The notes below the pieces were generated by a model. That model saw nothing but the letters and a program-made list of their open reading frames with translations. It was not told where the DNA came from and did no database searches. From Megascapheus bottae (Eukaryota > Chordata > Mammalia > Rodentia > Geomyidae), in assembly GCA_024803745.1 (NCBI GenBank), contig JANJXV010000016.1:39723001-39787000 (forward strand): a DNA stretch of 64,000 bases. Direction: 5' to 3'. The translations under genes were made by a program, and so were the position numbers. Below, piece after piece: positions 37,990-48,936 of the stretch (positions within the stretch are counted from its first letter, which is position 1; each line of letters starts with the position of its first letter).

Positions 37990-38660
37990 AGCCTCTCCCC
38001 GTCATCCCCGCTCCCCGGGACCCCCGCTCCCAGGACCTCTGCTCCGCGTCACCCCGCTCCCCGTCACCCCGCTCTCCTTCATCCCCGCTCCCCGTCATCC
38101 CCGCTCCCCGGGACCCCGCTCCCAGGACCTCTGCTCCGCGTCACCCCGCTCCCCGTCACCCCGCTCTCCTTCATCCCCGCTCCCCGTCATCCCCGCTCCC
38201 CGGGACCCCCCTCCCAGGACCTCTGCTCCGCGTCACCCCGCTCCCCGTCACCCCGCTCTCCTTCATCCCCGCTCCCCGTCATCCCCGCTCCCCGGGACCC
38301 CCCTCCCAGGACCTCTGCTCCGCGTCACCCCGCTCCCCGTCATCCCCGCTCCCCGGGACCCCCCTCCCAGGACCTCTGCTCCGCGTCACCCCGCTCCCCG
38401 TCACCCCGCTCTCCATCCCCGCTCCCCGGGACCCTCGCTCCCCGGGACTCCCGCTCCGCGTCACCCCGCTAACCGTCACCCCGCTCCCCGGGACCCCCGT
38501 TCCCCGTCACCCCGCTCTCCTTCATCCCCGCTCCGCGTCACTCCGTTCCCCGGGACCCCCGCTCCCCGGGACCCCCGCTCCCAGGACCTCTGCTCCGCGT
38601 GACCCCACTCCCGTGACCCCCGCTCCCCGTCACTCCGCTCCCCGGCACCCGCTCCCCTCC
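37990..38660. repeat. C-rich minisatellite with 92-bp higher-order unit
   Basis: Monomers of about 15 bp (CCCCGCTCCCCGTCA-like) are arranged in a higher-order unit marked by CAGGACCTCTGCTCCGCGTC. The marker starts at 38,031, 38,123, 38,215, 38,307 and 38,368, giving spacings of 92, 92, 92 and 61. The last copy is short by two monomers (31 bp). Less regular monomers continue to a final marker at about 38,582. It lies within about 50 bp downstream of donor 1. Confidence 0.88.
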
Positions 38661-38699
38661 CGACCCCACTCCGCGGCCCCGACGTGGCCAGGTCGGCTT

Positions 38700-38709
38700 A
38701 CTTACCTCG
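38700..38709 (-). other. Putative DSEL 5' UTR exon splice donor 1
   Basis: The minus strand reads CCGAG|GTAAGT, a near-consensus 5' splice site. The exon would end at 38,706 and extend toward about 39,000. It lies inside the CpG island and about 2.6 kb upstream of the DSEL start codon, fitting a non-coding first exon spliced to the coding exon. Confidence 0.6.
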
Positions 38710-39079
38710 GGCGGGCGGGCAGCAAGCCCGGGTCCAGCGCGGCGTGCGCCCCGAGCCGAGGCGGAGGTCCAGAGCCCGCCCCGCGCGGGGAGCGGGGCCG
38801 GCGGCCCTCGGGTCCCCTCGCCCCGGGGCCCCGCGCCTCTGCCCCGCGCCCCGCGCCCGGGGCCCTCCCCCGCCGCCCGGAGGCGCGCGCGCTCGCCGAA
38901 CCCCGGGCAATCTCGGGGACAGCAGCTCCGGACCCCGCCGCAGGCCGACGCTGCTACGGGTGTATCGGGGCGCGGTGCCCGGAGGAGCCCGGTGTCGCCG
39001 GCCCAGGACGCCGCCACAGCTGCGGCTCCTCCGCGCCAGCTCTGGGCGCGCGGCCCGCGAGGGCGAGGGACAGGGATGG

Positions 39080-39370
39080 GAGGGGCGGGGCCTGGCGAGG
39101 GGCGGGGCCTCGCGGGGGCGGGGCCTCGCGGGGGCGGGAGACCGGAGGCTGGCTAATGGGCGGAGCCTCCCGGCTGCTGGGACAATGGCTAGAAGGCAGG
39201 GGCGGAAATGGGCGTGGTTGCGTGGCGAGGGGCGGGCTTGGAGGTGGGGCTTCGAGTAGAGAGAGGCTGCCTGAACGCCGGACAGAGGCGAGTCCTGCCG
39301 GAGGGCGGGGCCTGCGCGGTCCGTGGGCGGGGCCTGGAGTGGGTGGGGCCTGGGGTGGGCGGGGCCAGCA
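39080..39370. promoter_or_regulatory. Cluster of GC boxes (Sp1/KLF-type sites)
   Basis: At least six GGGCGGGGCC-type motifs occur here. Three are closely spaced at about 39,081-39,130, and others lie near 39,305, 39,325 and 39,358. No TATA box is apparent. The cluster sits upstream of the minus-strand donor at 38,700, so a start site between about 38,750 and 39,200 for a first DSEL exon is reasonable. The motifs are visible; the start site is inferred. Confidence 0.55.
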
Positions 39371-39770
39371 CTGGGGTGTACCCCTGCCGAGCCGACCGCG
39401 GGTCCGGTTCCCAGACTGGCTGCTGGGCGGGGCGGGCGGAGCCGCGCAGTCGTCCGGCAGCCGGAGCCTCTGAGGGTCCCGGGTGCGGCGTGGTGGAGCT
39501 CCAAGCCCTTTGGTCCTGGAAAGACAGAACGAAACACTCGCGGGATTGTGGGGAGGGTCGTGGTTGGATTGCAAATGAGAGAGAGAGGCAGGGGGTGGCG
39601 GGCAGCGCCGCGCTGGGGTGGACAGGGCTGGGAACCCGGGCGCCCACTACCGTGCTCCGGCAGACAGCCAGAAGCCAGACCCGCCTGGCGGCCTCCCTCC
39701 CCGAGGGGCGGACGGGGAGCGGGGGCCACGGCGCTCCTCCGCCCGGCGACCGCAGCGTGGACGGGAGCAG

Positions 39771-39867
39771 GCGCGGGGCACCCGGAGGACGCGGGCTCCG
39801 GAGGACGCGGGGCACCCGGAGGACGCGGGCCCCGGAGGACGCGGGGCACCCGGAGGACGCGGGCCAC
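39771..39867. repeat. Short GC-rich minisatellite, alternating 16/18-bp spacing
   Basis: CGGAGGACGC starts at 39,783, 39,799, 39,817, 39,833 and 39,851. Spacings alternate 16, 18, 16, 18, so the true unit is 34 bp made of two half units. It sits at the outer edge of the CpG island. Confidence 0.85.
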
Positions 39868-39885
39868 CTTTCCCTCTTTCTTCCC

Positions 39886-39929
39886 TTCTTTCTTTCTTTC
39901 CTCCTCCTCCTCCTCCTCCTTCTTCTTCT

Positions 39930-39967
<38 letters not shown>
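39886..39967. repeat. Compound microsatellite (CTTT, CTC, CTT, ATT)
   Basis: Runs of CTTT, CTC, CTT and then about 13 ATT units abut the tail of the minus-strand SINE at 39,968. The ATT part is most simply an expanded, mutated SINE A-tail. Confidence 0.85.
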
Positions 39968-40149
39968 GCCAGTCCTGGGCTTGAACTCAGGGCCTGAGCA
40001 CTGTCCTTGGGCGTTCTCAAGGCTGGAGCTCTACCATCTGAGTCACAGCACCAATTCCAGCTTTTCTGTGTATGTGGTGCCAAGGAACCAAACCCAGGGC
40101 TTCCACATGCTGAGCAAGCCCTCTACCACTAGGCCAGACTCCAGGCCCC
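39968..40149 (-). mobile_element. IDL-Geo-type dimeric SINE
   Basis: Read on the minus strand, it has an ID/tRNA-like left monomer (GGCCTAGTGGTAGAGGGCTTG), then the Geo right monomer (GGCTCA.A.GGTAGAGCTCCAGCCTTGAGAA) ending in CCAGGACTGGCAA and an AAT-rich tail. It marks the edge of the CpG island. Confidence 0.85.
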
Positions 40150-43098
40150 TTACCGCCTTTTCCTTGTGTATCCCAGTTTGTCTCAGCGGGATCCCCAGCC
40201 CAGCCCACACGTGGCTGAACTAGCTTTTGTTATGGTCCTCTGTCATTGCTCATGCTCTGTCTCTTCCCTAGTGGTAACTGACCAACCAGTAACCCCACTG
40301 AGTAGAACCAATTTTTCTACGAAATTTCTCTTTTCACTTTTGTCTGAACTCAGATGCTGACACTCATCTGTTAACAGCTCTTGAGCCTTCCAAGCTAGGA
40401 TCCTTTCCTCTAGCACAACGTTTACTTGGATCTCTGCTTAGGCTCTGGAATGTTTAGTTTCTGGTTACCAGCTGCTTTGGTCCACCCTGGTACTTTTGTC
40501 CACATTTTCGTCCTTACAGTCACAACTAATACTTAAATCCTTTTGTAAATGCTGTATCTGTTTAAAATGACTTAACTTTTTAACAAGTGGATTCATGCCA
40601 ACTCTTGCTTTCTCTACTGAGATTCCTTCCCAAACACAAAGTTTTCCCTTGGACATACACTTACTAAATGCACAGTTTTGCAGTCCCCACCCCACACACA
40701 CCTTTTTTGTGACCCCCTGATGGAGGAAGTGCCTTCCTTCACCCTTCCCTGTGACACAGCAGAGGGACAAGGCAGTCTGACTGCAGACATTGCTTGGTTT
40801 AGGGCAGAATAAAGCTGAGGAATTGATTTTAGCAAGACTGTTCAGTAGATAGGCAAACCATTTCTCAGAACAAAATGTGTGGACAGAGCTTTGTCATTCC
40901 GCAGATGCTGAGTCACTCATGACGCCAGGGTTGGATAAATTGGGAAAAATTCCTGGCAGATGAATTCCTGTTAAGACAAATATTCTAACTTCCATGAGAT
41001 TGTTATGTTAGCCGATGTTTTCACATCCATGGCGTCATGTTCACCTCCCACATGGATGAGTACAAGGAGAGGCACTGTGGCCTTTGCTTCTGCTCCCTCC
41101 CTGGTCTGTGCCTAAGCCATGGGGCAGAGCTCACATCTCTGCTTCTCAGATGGACTTTCAGGCTGATTCATTTGAACAGGCATCTTCTCACACTTGTGAG
41201 ATGTGAGTGCATTGAAATTAAACCAGAGACACAGCTGGATAATCCAAACGAGTGGCAGAAGGGGACAATGGTAGGTAAATGGTACTGTGAAAAGTGAAAA
41301 GAGCCTTGTTTTCCTGTGAACTGAAAATGGATGGCTCCAATTACTGTTCCTTCTTCACATGAAAATGATACCAAGGTAGTTAATTATAAATGATGCATCC
41401 AACCATAGAAGGAATGAGCTATATGCTAAGTTATTGTGCATGACAAAAAAACAAAAACAAAAACTTTATGAGTGTGGCAAGAGACACTAATACCATGGGC
41501 TGCTAAATTCAGAACCCGGGAGCAGTTTCTTATTTTAATGAAAGTGAAGAACAGTCTAGTTTACTGCTCTAGGGATTTCTCTCCACATAAAAAGATCTTA
41601 AATCTACATAAGATTTTACACAGCGATTTCCAAACACTTACAAAAATCTGTTTTCTTTATTTGCATATCTTTCATCGTACTCTCAAACAATCTCCTTGTA
41701 ACAGAAACAGTGCTTTTTGGAATAAAATCCAAAGACAAAAAAAAAAAAAGAATTCTCTTTTCTCTCTTTCTTTCCCAGCTATTTCCTCCCTTACTATTTT
41801 GTTATCTTCCTTTTCCCCCTCAATTGTAGCCTTCCTTCTTTTTTCAATCCTCCCTTTCTTTTCTTCAATTCTTCTTGTTTTTAATTATTATTTTTAATCT
41901 CAACATATTTATTCTAGAGTCTGGCAATTTGTGTTGGATGCGGGCTCAAAGTTGAGCAGAAATCATCACTGTCATTTTCTGGCAGAGTTGCAAAGGTCAG
42001 AAAGGCCAGAGATGGGTTGCTCACTTCAGAGCTACCACAGCGATTTTCTCCTAACTAGATGAGACGCTCGTTGTCACACAACCCACAATTGGATCTATGA
42101 CTTATAGAGGCTTCATTCAGTGATTCTTGAGACTGGGAAGCTAGCCAACCTTTAAAAGAGAATTTCTGCAAGACTTTTGCATTCTAAGATTGGAAACTCA
42201 AGTTTCTAAGACTTTGAATATAAGTTAAATATACTGCACAGATTGAAGAACAATAAAATACAAGCTGAAAATAAAACACACCAGATAGGAAGACACTGGG
42301 CTAGAATCTTATTTGTCCATGATCTATTATTCTGGTGAACTCTTAATAATGAGGACCAGGATATCTAAGAATGTATTGCTCTGCACTCAACAGCAATTTC
42401 AATCTAGAAATGGATTTGTTATTCTTCTATTAGCATAGCTCTTCTTGATAAGGCTTTCGCTAGGCAAACTCAGATGCATTGAACTACTTACAACTAAATA
42501 TATATTAACTTGACCCACTAGCAATATTAGAAGCACAGTTTGCCCCTGAATTCAGGATACAGTGGCTGTGACTTCGGTAACAGACACCAAAAATAAGCTA
42601 CAAGTTTTATTCCACCATTGGCAAGGGATAATAGGCACCAACATATTAAAGGCAAGACCGTAGATTTAAGGAAAGCATTAGCATGCAGAGCTACTCTTCC
42701 AGCAATTATACTGAATACAAAGCATCTCAGAAGATATGGGTTTTGCCTGCAGAGTTCCTAATGAAGACGTGGCAGAGATTGTTGCTCAAGATTGTTTCGG
42801 TAGCTATACTGGAGTCTGCATGACATTCAATGGATTTGTAAGAATTTAAAAAGTCAAATCAAATTCTGAAGAAAGGTGTTCCCCATAAGTCTAATAAAGC
42901 TTGCATACTTATAAATGTGCAGCTTTACCCATGGATCTTTGCTACAGAGAATTTTCCCTTTGATATGAAAGAAATGTTTAAGCAGAGTCGATGGAATTTG
43001 CCAAGTGTTAGGTAGGTGTTTCCTCCTGGACTCTTCCTCCTTGCCCAGAGGTTCTCAAAAGCAAGCCATTTCACCCTCCGGGTAATAGTTTGAGAACA

Positions 43099-43288
43099 TT
43101 TTTGCCAGTCCTGGGGCTTCAGCTCAGGGCCTGAGCCTTGTTCTTATGCTTTCTCAAGGCTAGCACCCTACCACTTGAGCCACAGCACAACTTCTGGCTT
43201 TTTCTATATATGTGGCACTGAGAAATCAAACCCAGGTCTTCGTGCATACTAGGTAAGCACTCTACCAACAGTCCAAACTCCCGCCCAT
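43099..43288 (-). mobile_element. IDL-Geo-type dimeric SINE
   Basis: Minus-strand copy. The plus strand starts with the T-tail and GCCAGTCCTGGGGCTTCAGC, passes through the Geo and ID-like monomers, and ends near 43,288. Confidence 0.87.
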
Positions 43289-43597
43289 GAAAAATTTTGA
43301 CCCTCATGATTGTTGTGGTCTGGACAGACCTGGTTTCAGGAGTACTATTAGAAATGAAAACCAAACAAACCAAAACACCTCACACAATTATAAAAGATTT
43401 TAGTAAAACTTTAAAGAAACACGCAAAGAACTATCTATCCCACACTGTCAATGCTGATTAAGTTGAGAAACAACTTTACCCATTGACTCTTAAAAATGGT
43501 TTATGTACAGCTATGGATAGTTCAAATTTAGTCTTGATTTTTTTTTCCCCTAGGCTTCTCAGTCATGTCTTTGTAGCTCACACCAGAGCTCACTGCC

Positions 43598-43810
43598 AAT
43601 GCTGTGGACTGGATGTGTGTCTCCTCTGAAATCCCCACGTGCTCAACTTGATAGCATTTTATGGTGGAATTTTGGGGGAAGGTTAAGTTATGAGCATTCT
43701 ACCCTGGTTGTGGGGGACTCCTGGTCTCAGAGGAGTGGTGGAGGGGACAAAGGGCTCCGTCTTTGTCCTGTCTGCATCAGAACCATTGTGCTTCTAAGAC
43801 AGAATACTCC
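43598..43810 (+). mobile_element. MLT1-like LTR fragment
   Basis: TGCTGTGGACTGGATGTGTG and GGAAGGTTAAGTTATGAGC resemble the 5' half of mammalian MLT1 (MaLR) LTRs. The match is by eye only. Confidence 0.4.
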
Positions 43811-44525
43811 ATACTGATGGTGTAATTGAAGAAGAAAGGAGATTTATTTCCTCACACTTCTGGAGACTGGAAAGATCTCAGGTGAGAGCAGCAGCAAGTT
43901 AGCCGCTGGTCTCTCCACTTGAAGCTGATACCTAAAGCCTTGCATCTTCCAGAAGATGTGGAAGAACTGTAACATACTGCATGGCTGGGATACTCTCACA
44001 TCAGCCACAGTCCATGCTGGCTCATCACCTAGGTACCTCTTACCCCACCTCACCCTCCTAAACCAGTGCATTGGATGTTTACATTGCCAACACATGGATG
44101 GGAGAAAAACACACCTGGTCCTTTCAGTTCTTTCTCTGATTAAACACAAAGCATTTGACCTGTCTGCAACCTTTCTACCAGATTTAGTGAGGGGCACCTG
44201 CCAAAGGCCATGTTCCACTGTGTAGAAACTATCCTGCTTGTGGTATTCCGTGATAGCAACTACGGTAGACTGACATCAAGGAAGACCTGATTTATTCACA
44301 TGGGGCTTTTTGTTCTTTACAAGAGATGAATCAATTTATTTACAATCCTCCTAAGACATTTCTAAGACCAGCAGTCTTGCCTCTTATAAACCATTGGTCT
44401 ATGCTTTTCAGAGTGGTTGACAATGAATTACTGAGGGGAAAGACATGGAATGTAGGGTTATCAGAAATACTCTTCTGTGTCTCTGATCCAATGCCTATTT
44501 GCCTCTGGTCATATAAAATAACATT

Positions 44526-44822
44526 ATCAAAATGAACTCCAGGAAATGGAAGCAAGATGGTTTCCTTGTTGTTATCGTTCTTCTCCTTCTGTCTTGCTTG
44601 TTTATTTATCTGTCTTTGGAAAAGGGGGCAAATCAAATGCAGCAGTGGTACTCACTGACACTATATGGAAAAAGGAACTACCCAACTTATGGATGGGGAT
44701 GGGAGGGAAAACTGGGAGAGGGCAGGGAAGGGGGGGACACTGTTCAAAAAGGAATGTACGCATCCCTGACTTATATAACTGTAACCTTCTATATATCACC
44801 CCTGTGAGAAAAACTGATGCTT
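44526..44822 (+). mobile_element. L1 3'-end-like repeat, first of a tandem pair
   Basis: Starts TATCAAAATGAACTCCAGG and ends after TATATCACCCCTGTGAG. The same order of blocks repeats in the next copy: opening motif, pyrimidine-rich stretch, G-rich stretch, then AAAGGAATGTACGCATCCCTG. Confidence 0.55.
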
Positions 44823-45200
44823 ATCAAAATGAACTCCAAGAAAGGGAAACAAAAGGTTTACTATTGTAGTGTGTGTGTGTGTTTCCATTTCAATTTTCTT
44901 TGTTCTATTCCCTTCTGTACCTGTTTTTGATTTCTGTACCCTTTGTCTTGTATATAAATAAGCTTATCTGATTTGGAGATGGGAAGGGGGAAGCACGGAA
45001 ACAGTGGGATGAGGGGTCAACCAATTCAGCAGTGAAACTCACTCAATCCTGTGCTAGATGTGAACTTTACAGCTGGAGGGAAGAGAGGTCAGGAGGGGAA
45101 ACTGGGCAAAAATAGGAGAGGGCCAATACTGTCCAAAAGGAAATGTATGCATTACCTGAAGTAGGTAACTCTGTATATCACCTTTACAATAAAGTTTATT
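44823..45200 (+). mobile_element. L1 3'-end-like repeat, second of a tandem pair
   Basis: Starts TATCAAAATGAACTCCAAG directly after the first copy and ends TATCACCTTTACAATAAAG. It is head-to-tail with its neighbour. Confidence 0.55.
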
Positions 45201-46509
45201 GGCATGGAGAATTTAAGATTCTGTGCAATCCAAAAATATGCTTCTTCCAGGAAAGCAAGAAGTCTAAACTTGTGCTTTAAAAAATTAGAAATAATCAAAT
45301 TATTTATTTTAAATATGAAAGGGTGAGATGGATCCAGATCCTAGAAATTTGCCTTTGTTTGAAAAGCAAGATGCACGAAAATAATTTTCCTTATTTTGCC
45401 TCTGAGACAACCCTGCCCCATGAACTTATCCTCTTATTTTAAAGTTGAAAAGTACCAATGTTAATTTTAAGTTTCCTAATACTGTAACATGTCATCAGGA
45501 ACATGAGGGACTATTTAAATAATCCTATTTATACCAGCAAACCCAGTGAATTTGAGTTCCTGAATGAATTCTAAAAATACCCATTGAGAGCTTGGTTATA
45601 TAGTGTGCCCAACACTAGAAAATCTCCAGGGGGAAAAAATTCTAGACTAAATGGAGCTTATAATCTTGTGGTTAGAGAAGGCATAAAAGGCTTGAATGAT
45701 TGCTTCATTTTTTTCTGTATTTAATCACCCTGTCGTCCGAGTTAAATGACTTTGAGAGATCATCTATATCTTGTCACCCAAAGGTTTTCAAAGTACATGG
45801 AAATTGATGAGGAGAGGAAATGACTAGAGACTCGGGAGCTGGAGAGACAGATCAAAACCTTCACGTGGTGAGAAATCTCTAGGACCTCAAACAAATTAGG
45901 ACAAATTCTGTCCTAATACCTGGAGCCTAGCCAGGCCTGGGGTGAGCTGGCTGATTATTGTAGAAAAGAATCCTGGAACTGTTCCTGTCTACCCACTTCC
46001 AGAGTTCGCAGAACAGCAAGCCAGAGACTTCCTATAGCCAAGGATAGGGGGAGAAATGAGGACTCTGGCAGTTCAAGTTATTTATCTAGGAAGAGTTGGG
46101 AGTGGAGCTGCGCCATTTCCCCTGCAGCTGGCTGCAGAGCAGGCCACCATGAAGAAAGCAGAGGTATACTGCACACCCACACCTCACCCGGGGCCACAGC
46201 CTTTTATCCTAGGATTCCAGTAAACTCCAAATGCAAAATTTAAATCAGCTTCCTCCTAGGTAGAGATTTGAAACATAATAAACAGAAAAAGAAGTGGGTA
46301 GAACCTTGTTTTCAAAAAAAAAAGAAAAATGTTGATAAGAAACACCAAAGGTTCATCATAATCCCCTGAGCTGTAAATTGCATTTGATAAGAACTAATGA
46401 TAACTAGCAAGCAGAAGAGAGTAGGGAGTGTTAGTGGAGAGGTGTGAGAGTCCTGTGTGGAATGGCTCCTTGCAGCCTGAGCTGCACCATGAGCTGAGCT
46501 GATTTCCTA

Positions 46510-46715
46510 CCAGGTTTAGAGTCGCATGCCTGAATATTGGAATGAGATAGTTTGGGGTTTGAATCTGAGCTCTTGTAGCAACATATACTTTGTTGCAAGG
46601 TACTGGGCCACTTATATAACTAGCTGAATGCAGATATCCTCACATGTAGAGTGAGGTTACTAGAGCCCCTCCCAGTGTCACAGGGGAGTGGATTAATGGA
46701 GAAGTTTAGATAAAG
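46510..46715 (+). mobile_element. MIR SINE, ancient
   Basis: Block order matches MIR: GTTTGAATCTGAGCTCTTG, then TACTGGGCCACTTATATAAC, then ATCCTCACATGTAGAGTGAG, then GGATTAATGGAGAAG. Confidence 0.5.
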
Positions 46716-47713
46716 TCTGGTTATCTCTTAGCATGGATCTCTGCAAGTGCTGAGAGAATTTTACATACTTCACATGCATGCTTTTTATCCCTGTACCACA
46801 GAGGATCAGGGAGAGGGGAGCAGCACTCTGAGACCCAAGTTCAAGAACACCAGCTTGCATTCTAATTATCTGCTTCTATGTAGCAAACCATCCCAAAGCT
46901 TGGCTGCTGCAGGTGTTTACTTCCTCACAGTCTATCTGAAAGTGAATGGGAAGCCTCACAGGGTGGCTCCAGCTAGGGTTTCTGCAGAGCTGGAAGTCAA
47001 GGTGTCTGTATTTTCACCATATTATTGTGGACAAGGAAGACAGCAGATGGGGTTTGAGGGCCGCTGTGCACTGACAGAGAAATTGAGAGGAGTTTTGTTA
47101 TATTGTGATACTCCTTAGGTAGCATGATTTTTCTCTCAGCATGTTTGCAGATGTCCCCCAGTACTAGCAATTGATAAAAGAGATCCAGAGGGAGGAAGGA
47201 AAGGGAAGGGAGAGGGAGAGAGAGAAGCTCACTGTTATTTTAGATTCTTCATGTATGTAAGATCAAATGGTATCTGTCCTTCATTGTTTTCAAATAATGT
47301 TTTCTGAGTGAAGTTGATCTCAGAGGCATAGAGAAGAGAAGAATGGTTCATGAATACTAGTTTGGTGTCAGAAAAATAATTGGGAATTTCAATTAAATAA
47401 GGGGAGAAAATTGAAAAGATAAATTACAAAACAGGCTGTCTAGAGTTATCTCGTTCTTCGAAAAATGTTGAGTGGGTACAAACTATTCCCATCATAAAAT
47501 AATGACACAAAGCAATGCATATGTTAAGAAGTCAGGGACAGCCATTGCATGATACCAATGTGATTCAAGACATATTTTTATTCACACATAATATATAAAC
47601 TGTTATGCATCCGTTCAAAATAAATTTTTAAAAGCGAAAAAATAATGAATTAGCTTGAGTACTCAAAAATATTTGTGGTTTACATTACACATACATAAGT
47701 GAGATCAAGAGCT

Positions 47714-47717
47714 AACA

Positions 47718-47755
<38 letters not shown>

Positions 47756-47758
47756 CAT
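47714..47758. repeat. (CA)n microsatellite
   Basis: About 20 CA units with single interruptions. Confidence 0.88.
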
Positions 47759-47894
47759 GTTTAATAATGCCATATCTTTTAGTTCCACATTTTTCTATCA
47801 GCTAAAAGAAGAAATTCAGTCTGTCACTCCCCTTGTGAATGAGTACACAGTGATTGGCACTTGTTTCCTCCAATAAGAGATTTCAGAAATGCTT

Positions 47895-48115
47895 TTTGAC
47901 TTATGGTACTGGGAATTGAACCCAGGGCCTCCCACAAGCACAGTGAGTTCCATGCTACTCGAGGAGACATGTCCCCGGCCTTTTTGCGTTTAGTTCATTT
48001 CTGACACAGGCTCTTTGCATTTGTTTCCAGGCTGAATTGGAATTTAGATCTTCCTGTCCACATCCTGAGAAGCTGGATTACAAGCAAGAGCCACCACCTC
48101 ATGCTCACATCTTGT
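47895..48115 (-). mobile_element. B1-ID-like dimeric SINE, old
   Basis: The plus strand shows GGTACTGGGAATTGAACCC (reverse ID box B) and then AGAAGCTGGATTACAAGCAAG (reverse B1). Confidence 0.5.
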
Positions 48116-48780
48116 TTTGAGAAACTGAGTCTGCGGCCTGTTTCCATAGCAATAGGAGGAAAAAAAGAACACGTTTCAAACAAACAACTCTGCAAGTATG
48201 TGACTGTACTGGCAGGGAGGAAGGTCTGTCAGTGTATGAAAAGCCAAAAGGAATTTTTTTAAATCTGAATAGGAGAAAGTTTATGATAAAGTGAAGGGAA
48301 AACATAACTAGAAATGTCAAATCAAGCAAGATTCAGTACATTGGATTATAATCAGCCTTGTTTTCCCACGGGAAATGAATAGTTTATATTTACTTTCCCA
48401 GTATAATCATTGAAAGAGCTTCAATTAACCTCGGCAGTTTCCTGTTGTGGAAACATTTTAGGACCATGCTATCTGGATTCAATAATTGGGTAGGTAGCAT
48501 GGACATCAATTAGTGTCTTTGACGTTTCTCTCTAGCTGTACTGAATAATGACACTTATCTGGAAATGCAGAGAGCCTAGCACGTCTGTTTCTGGGGTGCT
48601 TGCACTGCAGGGATGGCTGTGAAGATGAGTAGATGGGACCTGAGTGTGCATAGCACAGCCTCTCACTCCTCTCTCTAGGCTGCTTTGAACTTCAGTGAAA
48701 GTCTTAGGTTTTTGTGCTCTGTGTGTAGTAAAAGTCTGTTGCATCTTCTCTTAAACTTGAACCTCATTTCCACTTACACA

Positions 48781-48865
48781 TTTCTTCTTTCTTTCTTTCT
48801 TTCTTTTATTTTATTCTTTCTTTCTTTTCTTTCTTTCTCTTTCTTTCTATCTTTCTTTCTTTTTT

Positions 48866-48917
<52 letters not shown>

Positions 48918-48936
48918 TTCTTTTCTTTTCTTTTTC
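48781..48936. repeat. (TTTC)n microsatellite
   Basis: About 155 nt of TTTC units with TTTTC variants at the 3' end. Confidence 0.9.

Larger units (their letters stand above)
37130..39870. promoter_or_regulatory. CpG island, putative DSEL promoter and 5' exon region
   Basis: The base composition changes sharply from AT-rich flanks to very GC-rich, CpG-dense sequence, about 1 kb upstream of the only gene in the window. It contains multiple GC boxes, two consensus splice donors reading on the minus strand, and three minisatellites. It is the only promoter-like CpG island seen here and is upstream of DSEL in the correct orientation, so I assign it to DSEL. Divergent transcription to the plus strand is possible but no plus-strand gene is visible. 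The long ORFs through it in nearly every frame result from the scarcity of A/T-rich stop codons. Confidence 0.8.

Noticed and set aside
37018..38472. 484-codon plus-strand ORF rich in Gly/Pro/Ser repeats
   Set aside because: It runs through the 17-bp and 92-bp minisatellites, where several frames on both strands are open because the sequence lacks stop-forming A/T. No conserved domain or splice context.
37248..38660. Possible CRISPR-like regular array
   Set aside because: Units are contiguous with no unique spacers, and the genome is mammalian. These are minisatellites.
37614..39473. 619-codon plus-strand ORF across the CpG island
   Set aside because: Same cause: GC-rich tandem repeats. It overlaps long open frames on the opposite strand and has low-complexity composition.
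38698..40083. 461-codon minus-strand ORF
   Set aside because: Crosses the microsatellite and SINE at 39.9-40.1 kb (poly-Ile and poly-Glu stretches), so it is not a real protein.
41472..41897. 141-codon plus-strand ORF
   Set aside because: The C-terminal half is a pyrimidine-rich low-complexity translation and no family is recognised.
46870..47060. Ancient interspersed repeat (ATGTAGCAAACCATCCCAAAG...)
   Set aside because: It feels like a known old mammalian transposon remnant, but I could not name the family reliably from memory.
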